Source: Marinomonas foliarum (GTDB taxonomy: Bacteria; Pseudomonadota; Gammaproteobacteria; Pseudomonadales; Marinomonadaceae). From it: a stretch of 64,000 nucleotides of DNA. Positions within the stretch are counted from its first letter, which is position 1. The number at the start of each line of letters is the position of its first letter. Shown here piece by piece: positions 1 to 9,861 of this stretch. The position numbers and the translations under genes were made by a program. The notes under the pieces are model-generated. The model made no database searches. It was given only the letters and a program-made list of their open reading frames with translations, and was not told the DNA's origin. Location: NCBI RefSeq assembly GCF_003337275.1, contig NZ_QPJQ01000014.1:1-64000 (forward strand), read 5' to 3'.

Positions 1-41
1 AGCCTCAAGATGAAAACACCGAATCAAGTGCGAAAAGAGAA

Positions 42-64
42 AGGCCAGCTACAGGAGCTGGCCT
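42..64 (-). terminator. Probable Rho-independent terminator of uspA
   Basis: A 9-bp inverted repeat (AGGCCAGCT at 42-50, AGCTGGCCT at 56-64) has a 5-nt loop. Read on the minus strand it is followed by a T-rich tail. It lies 54 nt beyond the uspA stop, so it most likely ends the uspA transcript. Bases 1-41 show nothing else recognisable. Confidence 0.65.
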
Positions 65-117
65 AAAAACTGTCAACCTATTTTAGGACGACACAGTGAC
101 TAGTGAGCAGCTTTTGT

Positions 118-552
118 TTAGTCTTTTACGACTTTAACCGCTAGTACGTCACATGGTGCGCCGTGAAGCACGCCATTTGCTGTAGATCCTAGTAGTAGGG
201 CAAGACCATGGCGACCATGACTACCGACAACAATTAAATCGACTTTCTTTTCTTCTGCAATGCGGTGTATTTCACTTTCTATACCGCCTTGAGAAATGCA
301 GCTCTCTTGAACGGGAACGTCCAACTGGGCTTCAAGAATGGCGATACGCTCTTTGGCTGTCTCTTGCAGTTGCGCCTGAATATCTGTGATATCTATTGGA
401 ACGTCACCACCATAGGCGTAATTGAGTGATTCAATGACGTGAAGTATGGTAAGTTCTGCGCCAGTAGCCTTACATAGTGCAACAGCCTTATTTGCTACCT
501 TGATACTTTCATCGGTTAGATCAACAGCGAGTAGAATTCTGTTATACATCAT
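118..552 (-). CDS. uspA: Universal stress protein, UspA family
   Basis: Single-domain universal stress protein (144 aa, the usual family length), a cytoplasmic dimer that helps survival under starvation and stress. The N-terminal strand (RILLAVDLT) and the C-terminal block starting at Gly110 (GSHGRHG then GSTAN) are the family hallmarks. The spacing inside that glycine motif is one residue shorter than in classic ATP-binding Usp proteins, so ATP binding is uncertain. Two adjacent ATGs (552 and 549) are possible; GGAGGT upstream favours either. It is monocistronic, with a hairpin downstream and a divergent gene starting at 619. Confidence 0.9.
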   Translation of the reverse strand: MMYNRILLAVDLTDESIKVANKAVALCKATGAELTILHVIESLNYAYGGDVPIDITDIQAQLQETAKERIAILEAQLDVPVQESCISQGGIESEIHRIAEEKKVDLIVVGSHGRHGLALLLGSTANGVLHGAPCDVLAVKVVKD

Positions 553-618
553 AGAACACCTCCAAATTTAGATCGATTTACTAATTTTAGTTTAAAACTT
601 AGAGAGACACTTAAAATT

Positions 619-1113
619 ATGACTGCTCTTATCGTTATTTTTATTACATTGTCATTAATGGGTTCGGCACTGTGGATTATGCCTCCAAAAAAAGAGCGCC
701 AGCGAATGAGTCTACGTATGCAGGCCCGAAAGCTTGGAATTACCGTCCAGCTTACATCAATTGACCTTCCTGACAAGTGGGACAAATCAAAAAATAGGCA
801 AAAAACAGTAGCTTATTCACATTATCGCCTTAAGCCACTAGTTAGTTTGTCAGAAACTATTTGGATATTGCCTTTTGAGGTTTGGAAGTATCGCTCAATT
901 ACTGAGGGGTGGTGGACAAGTGAGGCTATTGATTTAGATCTAAAAACATTGGGGATTTTAGAGAAATATACTTCCATATTATCGGCCGTTAAAATAACTG
1001 CAGATGGTGTTTTTTGTTATTGGGATGAGAGGGGAGATGAGGCAGTCTTAAATGAGTTGTCTCAACTGATTACAGCATTGGAAGCTATAAGTAGTGTCAC
1101 TCATCAAAAATGA
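619..1113 (+). CDS. Hypothetical membrane-anchored protein
   Basis: Not recognised. A 164-aa protein with one N-terminal hydrophobic segment (about residues 3-20) followed by a basic stretch (KKERQRMSLRMQARK, from about 24), which predicts N-out/C-in topology with a cytoplasmic soluble domain. That domain is rich in Trp and Tyr and has no motif I can name. The gene runs divergently from uspA and converges on another unknown membrane protein upstream of topA. Reality is supported by clean coding over the full length and a hairpin overlapping its stop. Function unknown. Confidence 0.7.
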   Translation: MTALIVIFITLSLMGSALWIMPPKKERQRMSLRMQARKLGITVQLTSIDLPDKWDKSKNRQKTVAYSHYRLKPLVSLSETIWILPFEVWKYRSITEGWWTSEAIDLDLKTLGILEKYTSILSAVKITADGVFCYWDERGDEAVLNELSQLITALEAISSVTHQK

Positions 1114-1121
1114 CACTACTT
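1089..1121. terminator. Bidirectional hairpin overlapping the stop at 1113
   Basis: An 11-bp perfect stem (AAGTAGTGTCA at 1089-1099 and TGACACTACTT at 1111-1121) encloses the end of the preceding gene; the TGA stop is inside the downstream arm. It sits between two convergent genes and probably terminates one or both, although the T-tract is short. Confidence 0.6.
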
Positions 1122-1131
1122 TAAGTATTTA

Positions 1132-1890
1132 TCACGTTGAACTGTCTTTCGGTGCTTCTAAGCCATGTAACAACTCAGACAATACCTCTTCTGGGTTGTC
1201 GCTTGCTTGCATGGCAGCGATTTGAGGGGATAGTATTTCTTTCATTCTATCGGTAATGAAATTTTTAAGCGTATTTTTTTCTGGACGCTCAGTCTCATCA
1301 GATTTGATATGAGATAAAATGACACCATAAAGAGTTTGGGCTACACGCATATCACCACTGTCAAAATTTTTGTTTGCTTGTACCATTTGACGATTAACTT
1401 GCACCCATAGATTAAGCCAGCGAAGGTACTCGTAACAGCCTTGGTAATGAGAATTACTAATGCGGCCTTTACGACGTAAATACAGTAGCATTTTTGCTAG
1501 TTTTGTTAATCTTTCTTTATAGTTTGATTTTTCTTGGAAACTAAAAAGTTCTGGCTCTGGGTTAAATGTTAGAGGTTCGTTTTCACGGCCTTCTTCCGCA
1601 GTGGCTATGCGAATTTCAATTTTTTCGGGGTCATCTGTGTATTGCAGAAGTTCTCTAAGTGTGTCTAGATAGAAATCATATAGCACATCAGTGGCAATGG
1701 TATCCGTATTGATATCTTTTAAGCCACGGATATGTTGTTCTACACGATCAGCTCTGTTTGATAGTTGTAGTTGTTTCACGCGTCGCTGTGTTATCTCTTT
1801 TTCTTTTTGATGGGCACGCGAACCTATGACCACAGACAAAAGTACAATAATGATCAAAAATGCAATTGTTAATATTTGAAGGGTAGCCAT
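1132..1890 (-). CDS. Hypothetical membrane-anchored protein
   Basis: Not recognised. A 252-aa protein with an N-terminal transmembrane helix (about residues 5-23, LTIAFLIIIVLLSVVIG) followed by charged, largely helical sequence rich in Lys, Glu and Arg, probably cytoplasmic or peripheral. The middle part (about 130-190) contains repeated Tyr/Trp/Leu positions suggestive of an all-helical domain. It is transcribed away from topA, with its start 189 nt upstream of the topA start, so the two likely have separate promoters in that gap. I see no catalytic motif. Confidence 0.7.
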   Translation of the reverse strand: MATLQILTIAFLIIIVLLSVVIGSRAHQKEKEITQRRVKQLQLSNRADRVEQHIRGLKDINTDTIATDVLYDFYLDTLRELLQYTDDPEKIEIRIATAEEGRENEPLTFNPEPELFSFQEKSNYKERLTKLAKMLLYLRRKGRISNSHYQGCYEYLRWLNLWVQVNRQMVQANKNFDSGDMRVAQTLYGVILSHIKSDETERPEKNTLKNFITDRMKEILSPQIAAMQASDNPEEVLSELLHGLEAPKDSST

Positions 1891-2079
1891 GATTGTCCTT
1901 AAGCAATGAATTCAGTATGTTAAATAAGAAATACTAAGTTCAACAAGATTTAATGTGTGAAACAATACAGGGATCGCTTGTCATATAAAAGATGTTTACT
2001 TAATATCAGCGCCCCTAGAGATTAAACTTCGTGCAACGTGGATTTGCAGACCTACTTTATAAAAGGCTTACACAGTTCA

Positions 2080-4710
2080 ATGGGAAAATCACTGGTTATC
2101 GTGGAATCGCCTGCTAAGGCGAAAACCATCAATAAATACTTGGGTAATGACTTTGTTGTCAAATCTAGTGTAGGGCACATTCGAGACTTACCTACAGGTA
2201 CAACAGCTACCTCTACACCTCAAGAGCGTGCAAAGCAGGCCGCTTTGACGAGAAAAATGAGCCCAGAAGAAAAGCTCGCCTATAAAAGTAAAAAGTCTCG
2301 TACGCAATTGATTTCAAGAATGGGAGTTGACCCAGAAAGTAATTGGAAAGCTCACTACGAAATTTTGCCTGGCAAAGAAAAAGTTGTCGATGAATTAAAA
2401 CGCTTAGCAAAAAATGCTGACACCATCTATCTCGCGACCGATTTGGATAGAGAGGGTGAGGCAATTGCATGGCACTTGCGTGAAGCAATTGGCGGTGATG
2501 ATAGCCGTTATAAGCGAGTGGTCTTTAATGAGATTACTAAAAAGGCGATTAAGGCGGCGTTTGAAACGCCATCTGAACTAGATATGAATCGCGTGAATGC
2601 TCAACAGGCTCGTCGTTTCTTAGACCGAGTGGTTGGCTTTATGGTTTCGCCGTTACTTTGGTCTAAAGTAGCAAGAGGCTTGTCTGCAGGCCGGGTTCAA
2701 TCCGTTGCAGTGCGTTTAATCGTTGAGCGTGAAAAAGAGATTCGTGCATTTGTTCCTGATGAATTTTGGGAATTGGATGCCATGCTGGCTACGCCTTCAA
2801 AAGACGTTATTAAGTTTGAAGCGGCAAAATATCAAAATAAAGAATATCGTCCTGTTAACAAGGCTCAATCGGATGAGCATGTTGCTCGTTTAAATGATGC
2901 CAAATACCTCGTTAGCAGTCGAGAAGATAAACCAACCAGCAGTAAGCCGTCTGCACCGTTTATCACCTCTACGTTACAGCAGGCAGCAAGTACACGCTTG
3001 GGCTATGGTGTTAAGAAGACAATGATGCTTGCTCAGCGTCTGTATGAAGGTGGTTATATCACTTACATGCGTACAGACTCGACTAATTTAAGCGTCGATG
3101 CTGTAGAGGCTCTTAGAGGCTATATTACTTCTACTTTTGGTGATGCTTATTTGCCAGCTGATCCTATTCGTTATAGCAGTAAAGAGGGTGCTCAAGAGGC
3201 TCATGAGGCAATTCGTCCATCTGATGTCACTGTACGGGTTGATGACCTGCTTGGCATGGAAAAAGACGCGCATCGCTTGTACGACTTGATCCGTAGTCAG
3301 TTTATGGCGTGTCAAATGACACCAGCGGAATACACCTCTACTACGATTACAGTCACGACAGGTGAGTATGAGTTCAAAGCAAAAGGCCGCATTCTCCGTT
3401 TTGATGGTTACACTCGTGCTATGCAGACGGTTGCTAAAAAGGGTGAAGATAATATTTTGCCGGACGTAGGTCAGGGTGAATATCTTACGCTTAAAGAATT
3501 ATTACCTGAACAACATTTTACTAAGCCTGTGGCGCGCTTTAGCGAAGCGAGCTTGGTTAAAGAGCTTGAAAAACGTGGTATTGGTCGACCTTCTACATAT
3601 GCATCTATTATTTCTACGATTCAAGATCGTGGTTATGTGCGAGTTGAGAATCGTCGCTTCTATGCAGAAAAAATGGGCGACATCGTTACAGAACGCCTAG
3701 TTGATAGTTTTAATTCCTTGATGAACTTCAGCTTTACAGCGCAAATGGAAGAACAACTAGACAATATCGCAGAAGGTAATAAAGATTGGATAAAGACGCT
3801 TAATGCGTTTTATAAAGACTTTAGCTCTGTTCTTGCCAAAGCAGAATCGCCTGATGGCGGCATGATGCTAAATGAGCCAACTCCAACAGACATTGAATGC
3901 CCAACCTGTTCTCGTCCGATGCAAATTCGTACGGCGAGTACTGGCGTATTTATGTCTTGTTCTGGCTATGCGCTTCCACCCAAAGAGCGCTGTAAAGCAA
4001 CGATTAACCTTGTTCGTGGTGACGAAGCTGTTGCTATTGATGATGAGGAAGGTGAATCTAAGGCATTGATAAATAAGCATCGCTGTAAAATTTGTGGATC
4101 GGCGATGGACAGCTACTTAATGGATGAAGGTCGTAAGTTACATGTTTGTGGTAACAACCCAGCTTGTTCTGGTTATGAAGTAGAAACCGGAACCTTTAAA
4201 ATAAAAGGTTACGATGGTCCAACACTTGAATGTGACAAATGTAGCTCCGAAATGCAGCTTAAAACGGGTCGCTTTGGTAAATACTTTGGCTGTACAAACG
4301 AGGAGTGTAAAAACACTCGTAAGCTATTGAAAAGCGGTGAAGCTGCGCCACCGAAGATGGATCCTGTGCCAATGCCTGATCTTGCCTGTCAAAAAGTGGA
4401 AGACCACTATGTGCTTCGCGATGGTGCAACGGGTTTATTTCTTGCTGCTAGTCAGTTCCCTCGTAAGCGAGAAACAAGAGCGCCTTTGGTAAAAGAACTG
4501 CTTCCTTATATGGATCAAATTGACCCTAAATACCATTTCTTTGCTAAAGCGCCAGTAAAGGACTCAGAAGGTCGCCCATCCATTATTCGCTATAGCCGCA
4601 AGACAAAAGAGCAATATGTCATGACGGAAAACGAAGAGGGCAAACCAACTGGTTGGAAGGCTTTTTTTGTCGGCTCTAAATGGGTGATCGAGGAAGGTAA
4701 GAAAAAATGA
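2080..4710 (+). CDS. topA: DNA topoisomerase I
   Basis: Type IA topoisomerase (876 aa; E. coli 865) that relaxes negative supercoils by a single-strand break and passage. An N-terminal Toprim domain ([14 protein letters not shown], then acidic triad D121/D123/E125 in DLDREGE) is followed by the gate domain with the attacking tyrosine Y329 in TYMRTDSTN. The C-terminus carries three four-cysteine zinc ribbons (about residues 606-750). A GTG 42 nt upstream would add 14 residues, but the family starts at [11 protein letters not shown], so ATG 2080 is chosen. Its stop overlaps the next gene by 4 nt, so it heads a short operon. Confidence 0.97.
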   Translation: MGKSLVIVESPAKAKTINKYLGNDFVVKSSVGHIRDLPTGTTATSTPQERAKQAALTRKMSPEEKLAYKSKKSRTQLISRMGVDPESNWKAHYEILPGKEKVVDELKRLAKNADTIYLATDLDREGEAIAWHLREAIGGDDSRYKRVVFNEITKKAIKAAFETPSELDMNRVNAQQARRFLDRVVGFMVSPLLWSKVARGLSAGRVQSVAVRLIVEREKEIRAFVPDEFWELDAMLATPSKDVIKFEAAKYQNKEYRPVNKAQSDEHVARLNDAKYLVSSREDKPTSSKPSAPFITSTLQQAASTRLGYGVKKTMMLAQRLYEGGYITYMRTDSTNLSVDAVEALRGYITSTFGDAYLPADPIRYSSKEGAQEAHEAIRPSDVTVRVDDLLGMEKDAHRLYDLIRSQFMACQMTPAEYTSTTITVTTGEYEFKAKGRILRFDGYTRAMQTVAKKGEDNILPDVGQGEYLTLKELLPEQHFTKPVARFSEASLVKELEKRGIGRPSTYASIISTIQDRGYVRVENRRFYAEKMGDIVTERLVDSFNSLMNFSFTAQMEEQLDNIAEGNKDWIKTLNAFYKDFSSVLAKAESPDGGMMLNEPTPTDIECPTCSRPMQIRTASTGVFMSCSGYALPPKERCKATINLVRGDEAVAIDDEEGESKALINKHRCKICGSAMDSYLMDEGRKLHVCGNNPACSGYEVETGTFKIKGYDGPTLECDKCSSEMQLKTGRFGKYFGCTNEECKNTRKLLKSGEAAPPKMDPVPMPDLACQKVEDHYVLRDGATGLFLAASQFPRKRETRAPLVKELLPYMDQIDPKYHFFAKAPVKDSEGRPSIIRYSRKTKEQYVMTENEEGKPTGWKAFFVGSKWVIEEGKKK

Positions 4711-5177
4711 GTGTCGCCAGTTTAGCGAGCCTTACTAACCAAAAATTAGATACAGCAAGACGCTTTATTCAACAAAGCCAGGAAAGCCAAGAAGCTTGGT
4801 TAAGTGTTGGACTTGAAAGCTCAGCAGTTTTCCAGTTAAGAAGCGCATTCAATGGCTTGTTGAAAGAAGTATCTTTAGCGTATTCGTTATCTGGCTCGCT
4901 GGATGTGGCAAAATTATTAGAGGAATCTGATTCTAAGCAAATTGTTGTGCCAGTGTTATCTGAACTGGCTGATTTGTTAACGCGAAAAGATTCTTGGTAT
5001 TTTCAGCTTGATCAAGCTTATTTAGCTCAATTTGAATGTAAAAGTTCGGCATCGCCGCTGGTTCAGAGTGACAATTTGATCGGCCGAGGAAGCGATGCTG
5101 GTGCATCAGTGAGTTACTATCTGGCTAAGCTAGTTGAATTAGTGTTACGCTTTAGAGAAGAGTCATCAGAGTATTGA
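4707..5177 (+). CDS. DUF6586 family protein
   Basis: A 156-aa soluble, mainly helical protein of the DUF6586 group found directly after topA in Pseudomonas (PA3010 position). It starts with ATGA overlap on the topA stop, indicating translational coupling. The N-terminal part ([13 protein letters not shown]) looks like an amphipathic helix. No catalytic motif, signal peptide or membrane segment is visible. Function unknown; constant linkage to topA suggests a DNA-related or housekeeping role, which is inference only. Confidence 0.8.
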   Translation: MSVASLASLTNQKLDTARRFIQQSQESQEAWLSVGLESSAVFQLRSAFNGLLKEVSLAYSLSGSLDVAKLLEESDSKQIVVPVLSELADLLTRKDSWYFQLDQAYLAQFECKSSASPLVQSDNLIGRGSDAGASVSYYLAKLVELVLRFREESSEY

Positions 5178-5179
5178 AT

Positions 5180-5446
5180 ATGAAAGAATCCTACCTAGAA
5201 ATTGTTGAGCTTGATAACGGCGATATTGTGCTACGTCCAGCCTCTGAAGATGGTGAGGAAACCGTTCCGCTAGCAACATTAAAAATTTCCGATGACACAC
5301 GCTCTTACCTCAAAGATCGGTACTTTGAATTGGCAAAGCATATGTTTCATGCTGGAATTGATTTTGTTTATTCTGATGAATCGAGCTTTGATGAAGATGC
5401 AGGTTACCTAGACGATGAAGAATTTCGCCCTAAAATTCTACATTAA
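5180..5446 (+). CDS. Conserved hypothetical protein (PA3009-like position)
   Basis: Small acidic protein (88 aa) beginning MKESYLEIVELDNGDIVLR. ATG 5180 lies 2 nt after the preceding stop; an in-frame TTG at 5174 is less likely. It holds the place of the small conserved gene found between the DUF6586 gene and lexA in Pseudomonas. The acidic C-terminus (DEDAGYLDDEE) and short beta-like start are the visible features. It is the last gene of the topA operon, followed by a strong hairpin. Function not known. Confidence 0.75.
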   Translation: MKESYLEIVELDNGDIVLRPASEDGEETVPLATLKISDDTRSYLKDRYFELAKHMFHAGIDFVYSDESSFDEDAGYLDDEEFRPKILH

Positions 5447-5481
5447 GTCAGCATGAATGATGTGAAGACCTCGCGTCAAAT

Positions 5482-5512
5482 AAAAAAGCGAAGCCTTAAG
5501 CTTCGCTTTTTT
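5482..5512. terminator. Bidirectional Rho-independent terminator
   Basis: A 13-bp perfect stem (AAAAAAGCGAAGC at 5482-5494, GCTTCGCTTTTTT at 5500-5512) with a 5-nt loop has T-tracts on both strands. It separates the convergent topA operon and lexA. Confidence 0.92.
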
Positions 5513-5546
5513 ATTGATTAGCAAGAGATTGACTCAGATTTTGTGC

Positions 5547-6170
5547 TTAAAGACCTTGACGGATGACACCGACAGATAATCCTTCAATGGCAAAATCTTC
5601 GCTTTCAAGATCAACGATAATATCGCTAAATTCTTCGTTCTCTGGGATGAGTCGGACGATACTGCCTTTTTGTTCGAAACGCTTTACCGTTACTTCGTCA
5701 CCAATACGAGCGACGACGATTTGGCCATTACGAACAGCTGTAGTTTTATGTACGGCTAATAAATCGCCTTCCATAATGCCGATGTCTTTCATACTGGTGC
5801 CTGAGACAGAAAGGAAGTAGTCTGCTTGGGGGGAAAACATAGCCGCAGGTATATTCACGTGAGAAGCAATATTCTCCTGTGCCAAAATAGGGTAACCTGC
5901 AGCGACTTTGCCTATAACGGGTAGGCCAAGGTCATCGGCAGAGTCATTACTTGGCTCGGTGTCGATTAGGCGTATTCCGCGTGATGCGCCAGACAGCATC
6001 TCTATTGCGCCTTTTTTGCTCAAGGCTTTGAGATGCTCTTCCGCTGCATTGGGTGATTTAAACCCAAGTCGGCGCGCTATTTCTGCTCTAGTAGGTGGAA
6101 ACCCCGTTTCGATAATAAACTCGCGAATGGTTTCTAGTACGTCAGATTGTCTTTTGGTTAATTTAATCAT
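5547..6170 (-). CDS. lexA: SOS repressor LexA
   Basis: LexA (207 aa; E. coli 202), the repressor of the SOS regulon, which self-cleaves when RecA filaments form on damaged DNA. It has an N-terminal winged helix (residues 1-68, [24 protein letters not shown]), the scissile Ala91-Gly92 bond (KVAAGYP), and a Ser126/Lys163 dyad (GTSM and VKRF), matching E. coli S119/K156. It is divergent from dinG, with two LexA boxes in the shared promoter region, so it autoregulates. The sulA-like gene that neighbours lexA in Pseudomonas is absent. Confidence 0.97.
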   Translation of the reverse strand: MIKLTKRQSDVLETIREFIIETGFPPTRAEIARRLGFKSPNAAEEHLKALSKKGAIEMLSGASRGIRLIDTEPSNDSADDLGLPVIGKVAAGYPILAQENIASHVNIPAAMFSPQADYFLSVSGTSMKDIGIMEGDLLAVHKTTAVRNGQIVVARIGDEVTVKRFEQKGSIVRLIPENEEFSDIIVDLESEDFAIEGLSVGVIRQGL

Positions 6171-6177
6171 AGGGTAT

Positions 6178-6193
6178 CTGGTTGTTTATACAG
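6178..6193. promoter_or_regulatory. LexA box, promoter-proximal to lexA
   Basis: CTGG-N8-ACAG, one base off the CTGT-N8-ACAG consensus. It lies 8 nt upstream of the lexA start and only 3 nt from a perfect box, resembling the tandem operators of E. coli lexA. Confidence 0.75.
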
Positions 6194-6196
6194 TTA

Positions 6197-6212
6197 CTGT
6201 TATTATATACAG
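6197..6212. promoter_or_regulatory. LexA box (perfect consensus)
   Basis: CTGT-TATTATAT-ACAG matches the gammaproteobacterial SOS box exactly, with the usual AT-rich centre. It lies 28 nt before the dinG start and 27 nt before the lexA start, so one repressor array can control both genes. Confidence 0.9.
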
Positions 6213-6239
6213 CATTCCTAACTATACTCAATGATATAA

Positions 6240-8363
6240 ATGCTTTCAGATGAACTAAAAACACAAATTCAACTTGCATACCGAGCATCCTTGGATGCGA
6301 AGTCCCATAAACCAAGGGCTGGACAGCGCCAAATGATTGGTGCGATTGCTCGTACCTTAGGTAATATAAAACGAGGTTCAGAAGGTGAGCGCCTTGATGA
6401 GAAGCATGTTGCTGTAATTGAAGCAGGAACAGGGACAGGCAAAACCTTGTCTTATTGTCTTGCAGCTATCCCCATTGCAAAAGCACGCGGTTTAAAATTG
6501 ATTATTTCTACTGCCACTGTGGCTTTGCAAGAGCAGATTTTGCATAAAGAGCTGCCAAATCTACTTGAACATACGGATTTGTCATTTAAGTACACACTCG
6601 CTAAAGGTCGAGGTCGTTATCTTTGCTTAAATAACCTTGAAGGCTTTTTAGGTGCTGAAGAACAGGCTATCGAAGATATGTTTGCGGGTCTATTTGAGCA
6701 GCACCTTCACTCAGATGACGTCAATACTGTTCTTTACCAAGAAATGGATGCTGCGTTATCAAAAGGTGAATGGGATGGTGATAAAGATAATTGGGCTGGC
6801 ATAGTGCGCGACCAGGATTGGCGGCGTTTAACAACCGATCACCAGCAATGTACCAACCGTAACTGTGCTAATTATTCGGCTTGTCCTTTTTTTAAAGCTC
6901 GAGCTGAAATCGAAGTGGCGGATGTTATTGTTGCTAACCATGACTTGGTGCTTGCAGATTTGTCTTTAGGTGGCGGCGCGATTCTTACTCCACCAAAGGA
7001 AACGATCTATGTCTTTGATGAAGGGCATCATCTTCCAGACAAAGCCATTGGGCATTTCCGCCATGAGGTTCGTTTGCAACAAAGCATTACTTGGTTGCGA
7101 CAATTGGAGAAAAATCTTGTTAATCTTAAGCAAGAGCTAACCGATGATGTGAGTCTTACAGGGCAGCTTTTGCTAAAAATCCCACAGCAAATACAAAGTA
7201 TTGTTAACTTTATTCAATATGCGCAACAAGGCTTGGCTCCTTATATTCAGGGGTTAGGCTTAGACCAAGAAAACAATCAACATCGGTTTGAATTTGGTCA
7301 GGTACCTGATGAATTACGTCAGTTGGCATACAGTTTACAAACGTCATACCAAAAATTATTTAATAACATAGAAAGCATTCAAGACGAATGTAAAAAAACC
7401 AAACAAAATGAAGGTATGGGTGTGACGACCGAAACAGCAGAAACTTGGCAGCCTATTTTGGGGGTTGTTTTGGGACGTCTGGAGCAATGTGTTGGCTTGT
7501 GGCGACTGTATTCAACTGTGGATGATCAAAATTATCCTCCTAATGCGCGTTGGTTAGTTTTGTCGGGGCAAGGCATGGAGCAAGATATTGAACTAGGCGC
7601 TTCTCCAATACTCGCAGCTAATACATTGAGGCAGCAGCTTTGGGATAAATGCTTTGGTGCTGTGGTGACATCGGCAACATTAACAGCATTGAATCAATTT
7701 CATCGCTTTAATATGCGCTCTGGGGTACCGCGGGAAAGCGAATATCTGCGTGTTTTAAGCCCTTTTGATTTTAAAGAGAATGGCCTTTTGGTTGTGCCTG
7801 ATATGGAGCATGAACCCAACCGTGTCGAGCAGCATACGGCTGAAATAGTGCGCTATCTTGATGAGCATGTTGATACAAAAAAAGCCAGTTTGGCGCTGTT
7901 TTCGTCACGCCGTCAAATGGAGGAGGTGGCAAAATCACTTTCTTCTGACTTGCAGGAAATATTACTAATGCAGGGAGAGCAATCTAAGCGCGTTATTTTA
8001 GATTCTCATAAAGCAAAAATAGATGAAGGAAAAGGAAGCCTATTGCTAGGGCTGGCAAGTTTCGCTGAAGGGGTGGACCTTCCAGGAGACTATTTAACCT
8101 GTGTTTATATAGCTAAGATTCCATTTGCAGTGCCCGATGACCCAGTTGAAGCGACCTTGGCTGAATGGATAGAAAAGCGTGGTGGTAATCCATTTATGGA
8201 AATTACCATTCCTGATGCGTCTTTACGCTTAGTCCAGGCAACAGGGCGGCTATTGAGAAGCGAAAGTGATAAAGGTGAAATTCATATCTTAGATAAACGA
8301 TTACGCACCAAGCGTTACGGTGCTCAGCTCATTAATAGTTTACCGCCATATCGCTATCAGTAA
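6240..8363 (+). CDS. dinG: ATP-dependent DNA helicase DinG
   Basis: Superfamily 2 XPD-like 5'-3' helicase (707 aa; E. coli 716) that unwinds R-loops, D-loops and forked DNA. Walker A is GTGTGKT at 63-69, and the DEAH-type box reads DEGH. The iron-sulfur cluster cysteines are present: an upstream Cys in GRYLCLNN, then C-x4-C-x5-C in the CTNRNCANYSAC block, the same spacing as in E. coli DinG. The C-terminal helicase motif VI reads QATGRLLRS. It diverges from lexA over tandem LexA boxes, so SOS induction is expected. The ATG follows a short AT-rich leader. Confidence 0.95.
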   Translation: MLSDELKTQIQLAYRASLDAKSHKPRAGQRQMIGAIARTLGNIKRGSEGERLDEKHVAVIEAGTGTGKTLSYCLAAIPIAKARGLKLIISTATVALQEQILHKELPNLLEHTDLSFKYTLAKGRGRYLCLNNLEGFLGAEEQAIEDMFAGLFEQHLHSDDVNTVLYQEMDAALSKGEWDGDKDNWAGIVRDQDWRRLTTDHQQCTNRNCANYSACPFFKARAEIEVADVIVANHDLVLADLSLGGGAILTPPKETIYVFDEGHHLPDKAIGHFRHEVRLQQSITWLRQLEKNLVNLKQELTDDVSLTGQLLLKIPQQIQSIVNFIQYAQQGLAPYIQGLGLDQENNQHRFEFGQVPDELRQLAYSLQTSYQKLFNNIESIQDECKKTKQNEGMGVTTETAETWQPILGVVLGRLEQCVGLWRLYSTVDDQNYPPNARWLVLSGQGMEQDIELGASPILAANTLRQQLWDKCFGAVVTSATLTALNQFHRFNMRSGVPRESEYLRVLSPFDFKENGLLVVPDMEHEPNRVEQHTAEIVRYLDEHVDTKKASLALFSSRRQMEEVAKSLSSDLQEILLMQGEQSKRVILDSHKAKIDEGKGSLLLGLASFAEGVDLPGDYLTCVYIAKIPFAVPDDPVEATLAEWIEKRGGNPFMEITIPDASLRLVQATGRLLRSESDKGEIHILDKRLRTKRYGAQLINSLPPYRYQ

Positions 8364-8471
8364 TGTAAATCAACAAACCGTAAGCAAGGGGTGATAAAAC
8401 CGTATCATTTAGGTACACTCCTTGCACTGATAATTAACCTCAAAACATAATAGAAGCGTATAGATTCCAAT

Positions 8472-9833
8472 ATGGAAAACCAAAATCAAGAAGTGCCATC
8501 AGAAACCTCTACAAAACCTAAGCGTACTCGTCGTCCTAATAAGCGCCCAAAAAGCAGCAATGATGAATCAAGCCGTTCAAGTCAAGCCAATACAAAAGCA
8601 AATAATGAGACAGATACTGCTGAAAAAACAAAAGGCCATATTTGGTCGATTGACGATTTCCCTGTTGCTGAAGTAGAAGGTAAATTGCGTTTCCATGATT
8701 TAAACCTTCCAGACCGAGTTATTAAATCTATCTCTGAAATGGGCTTTGAGTATTGCAGTGAAATTCAAGCTGAAACTTTACCTATGACATTGCTAGGCTA
8801 TGACATTATTGGTCAAGCTCAAACAGGTACGGGTAAGACGGCTGCTTTTTTAATTGCAATGATTAGTGATTTTCTTGATTACCCGCTTGAAGAAAAGCGA
8901 GCAAATAACTTTGCCCGGGGTTTGATAATTGCTCCTACTCGTGAATTGGCCATTCAGATCGCTGATGAAGCCATTAAACTAACGTCCAATTGTCACTTAA
9001 ATGTTGTGACCTTGGTGGGTGGGTTAAGCTACGAGAAGCAAAAGATTGCTCTGGAAACCGAGAATGTAGATATTTTGGTCGCAACGCCAGGTCGCTTATT
9101 GGACTTTGCTCGTAGCCGAAAAGTGCAATTAGGCAAAGTAGAGTGTTTGGTTCTTGATGAGGCTGACCGCATGCTCTCTATGGGGTTCATTCCTGATGTG
9201 AAAAGCATTATTCGTATGACACCACATAAAGAAACAAGACAGACCATGCTGTTTAGCGCGACTTTCCCCAAGGATATCCAAGCTTTGGCTCAGCAATGGA
9301 CTTACTTCCCTAAAGAGGTGTCTGTTGTGCCAAAAGAAGCGACTAACAAGAATATAGATCAAGTTATATATACTGTAGAAGCAGACCAAAAATGGCCAGT
9401 GTTACAACAATTGATCGAAAAAAATGGTGGGCAACGTACTATTATATTTGCTAACCGTCGTGATGAAACGCGCGATCTTTATGAACTCCTACGTAAAGCC
9501 AATATAAACTGCGCAATTTTATCTGGGGAAGTCGCCCAAGATAAGCGTGTGAAAACTTTGAAAAACTTCAAAGATGGTGTTATTCAAGTGCTTGTTGCAA
9601 CCGATGTTGCAGGACGCGGTATTCACGTGGATAACGTGGAGTTAGTTGTTAACTACTCACTACCAGAAGATCCAGAAGATTACGTACATCGTATTGGTCG
9701 TACTGGCCGTGGCGGTGAAACGGGAAAATCCGTTAGCTTCGCTAGCGAAGACGATGCTTTCATGATTCCTGAAATCGAAAGGGTTGTTGGCGAAAGTATC
9801 CGCTGTGAGTATATGGTCGATACATCGCTATAA
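8472..9833 (+). CDS. rhlB: DEAD-box ATP-dependent RNA helicase, RhlB type
   Basis: DEAD-box RNA helicase (453 aa). A basic, disordered N-terminal tail (residues 1-50, many Lys/Arg/Ser/Asn) precedes the Q-motif region (RFHDLNLPDRV), Walker A AQTGTGKT (116-123), PTRELA, DEAD (LDEADRM), SAT (FSATFP) and the C-terminal HRIGRTGR. The order GKLRFHDLNL and length resemble Pseudomonas RhlB, the degradosome-associated helicase; RhlE is the main alternative. It starts 108 nt after dinG and is probably transcribed separately. Confidence 0.85.
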   Translation: MENQNQEVPSETSTKPKRTRRPNKRPKSSNDESSRSSQANTKANNETDTAEKTKGHIWSIDDFPVAEVEGKLRFHDLNLPDRVIKSISEMGFEYCSEIQAETLPMTLLGYDIIGQAQTGTGKTAAFLIAMISDFLDYPLEEKRANNFARGLIIAPTRELAIQIADEAIKLTSNCHLNVVTLVGGLSYEKQKIALETENVDILVATPGRLLDFARSRKVQLGKVECLVLDEADRMLSMGFIPDVKSIIRMTPHKETRQTMLFSATFPKDIQALAQQWTYFPKEVSVVPKEATNKNIDQVIYTVEADQKWPVLQQLIEKNGGQRTIIFANRRDETRDLYELLRKANINCAILSGEVAQDKRVKTLKNFKDGVIQVLVATDVAGRGIHVDNVELVVNYSLPEDPEDYVHRIGRTGRGGETGKSVSFASEDDAFMIPEIERVVGESIRCEYMVDTSL

Positions 9834-9861
9834 ACATCGCTTAACTTTTAAGTGAGATAAG

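Noticed and set aside
2038-2079. GTG start extending topA by 14 residues
   Set aside because: The extra residues are not family-like, and homologues begin [11 protein letters not shown].
5908-6234. 108-aa ORF antisense to lexA
   Set aside because: Wholly within lexA and its operator region; composition follows the opposite strand of a conserved gene.
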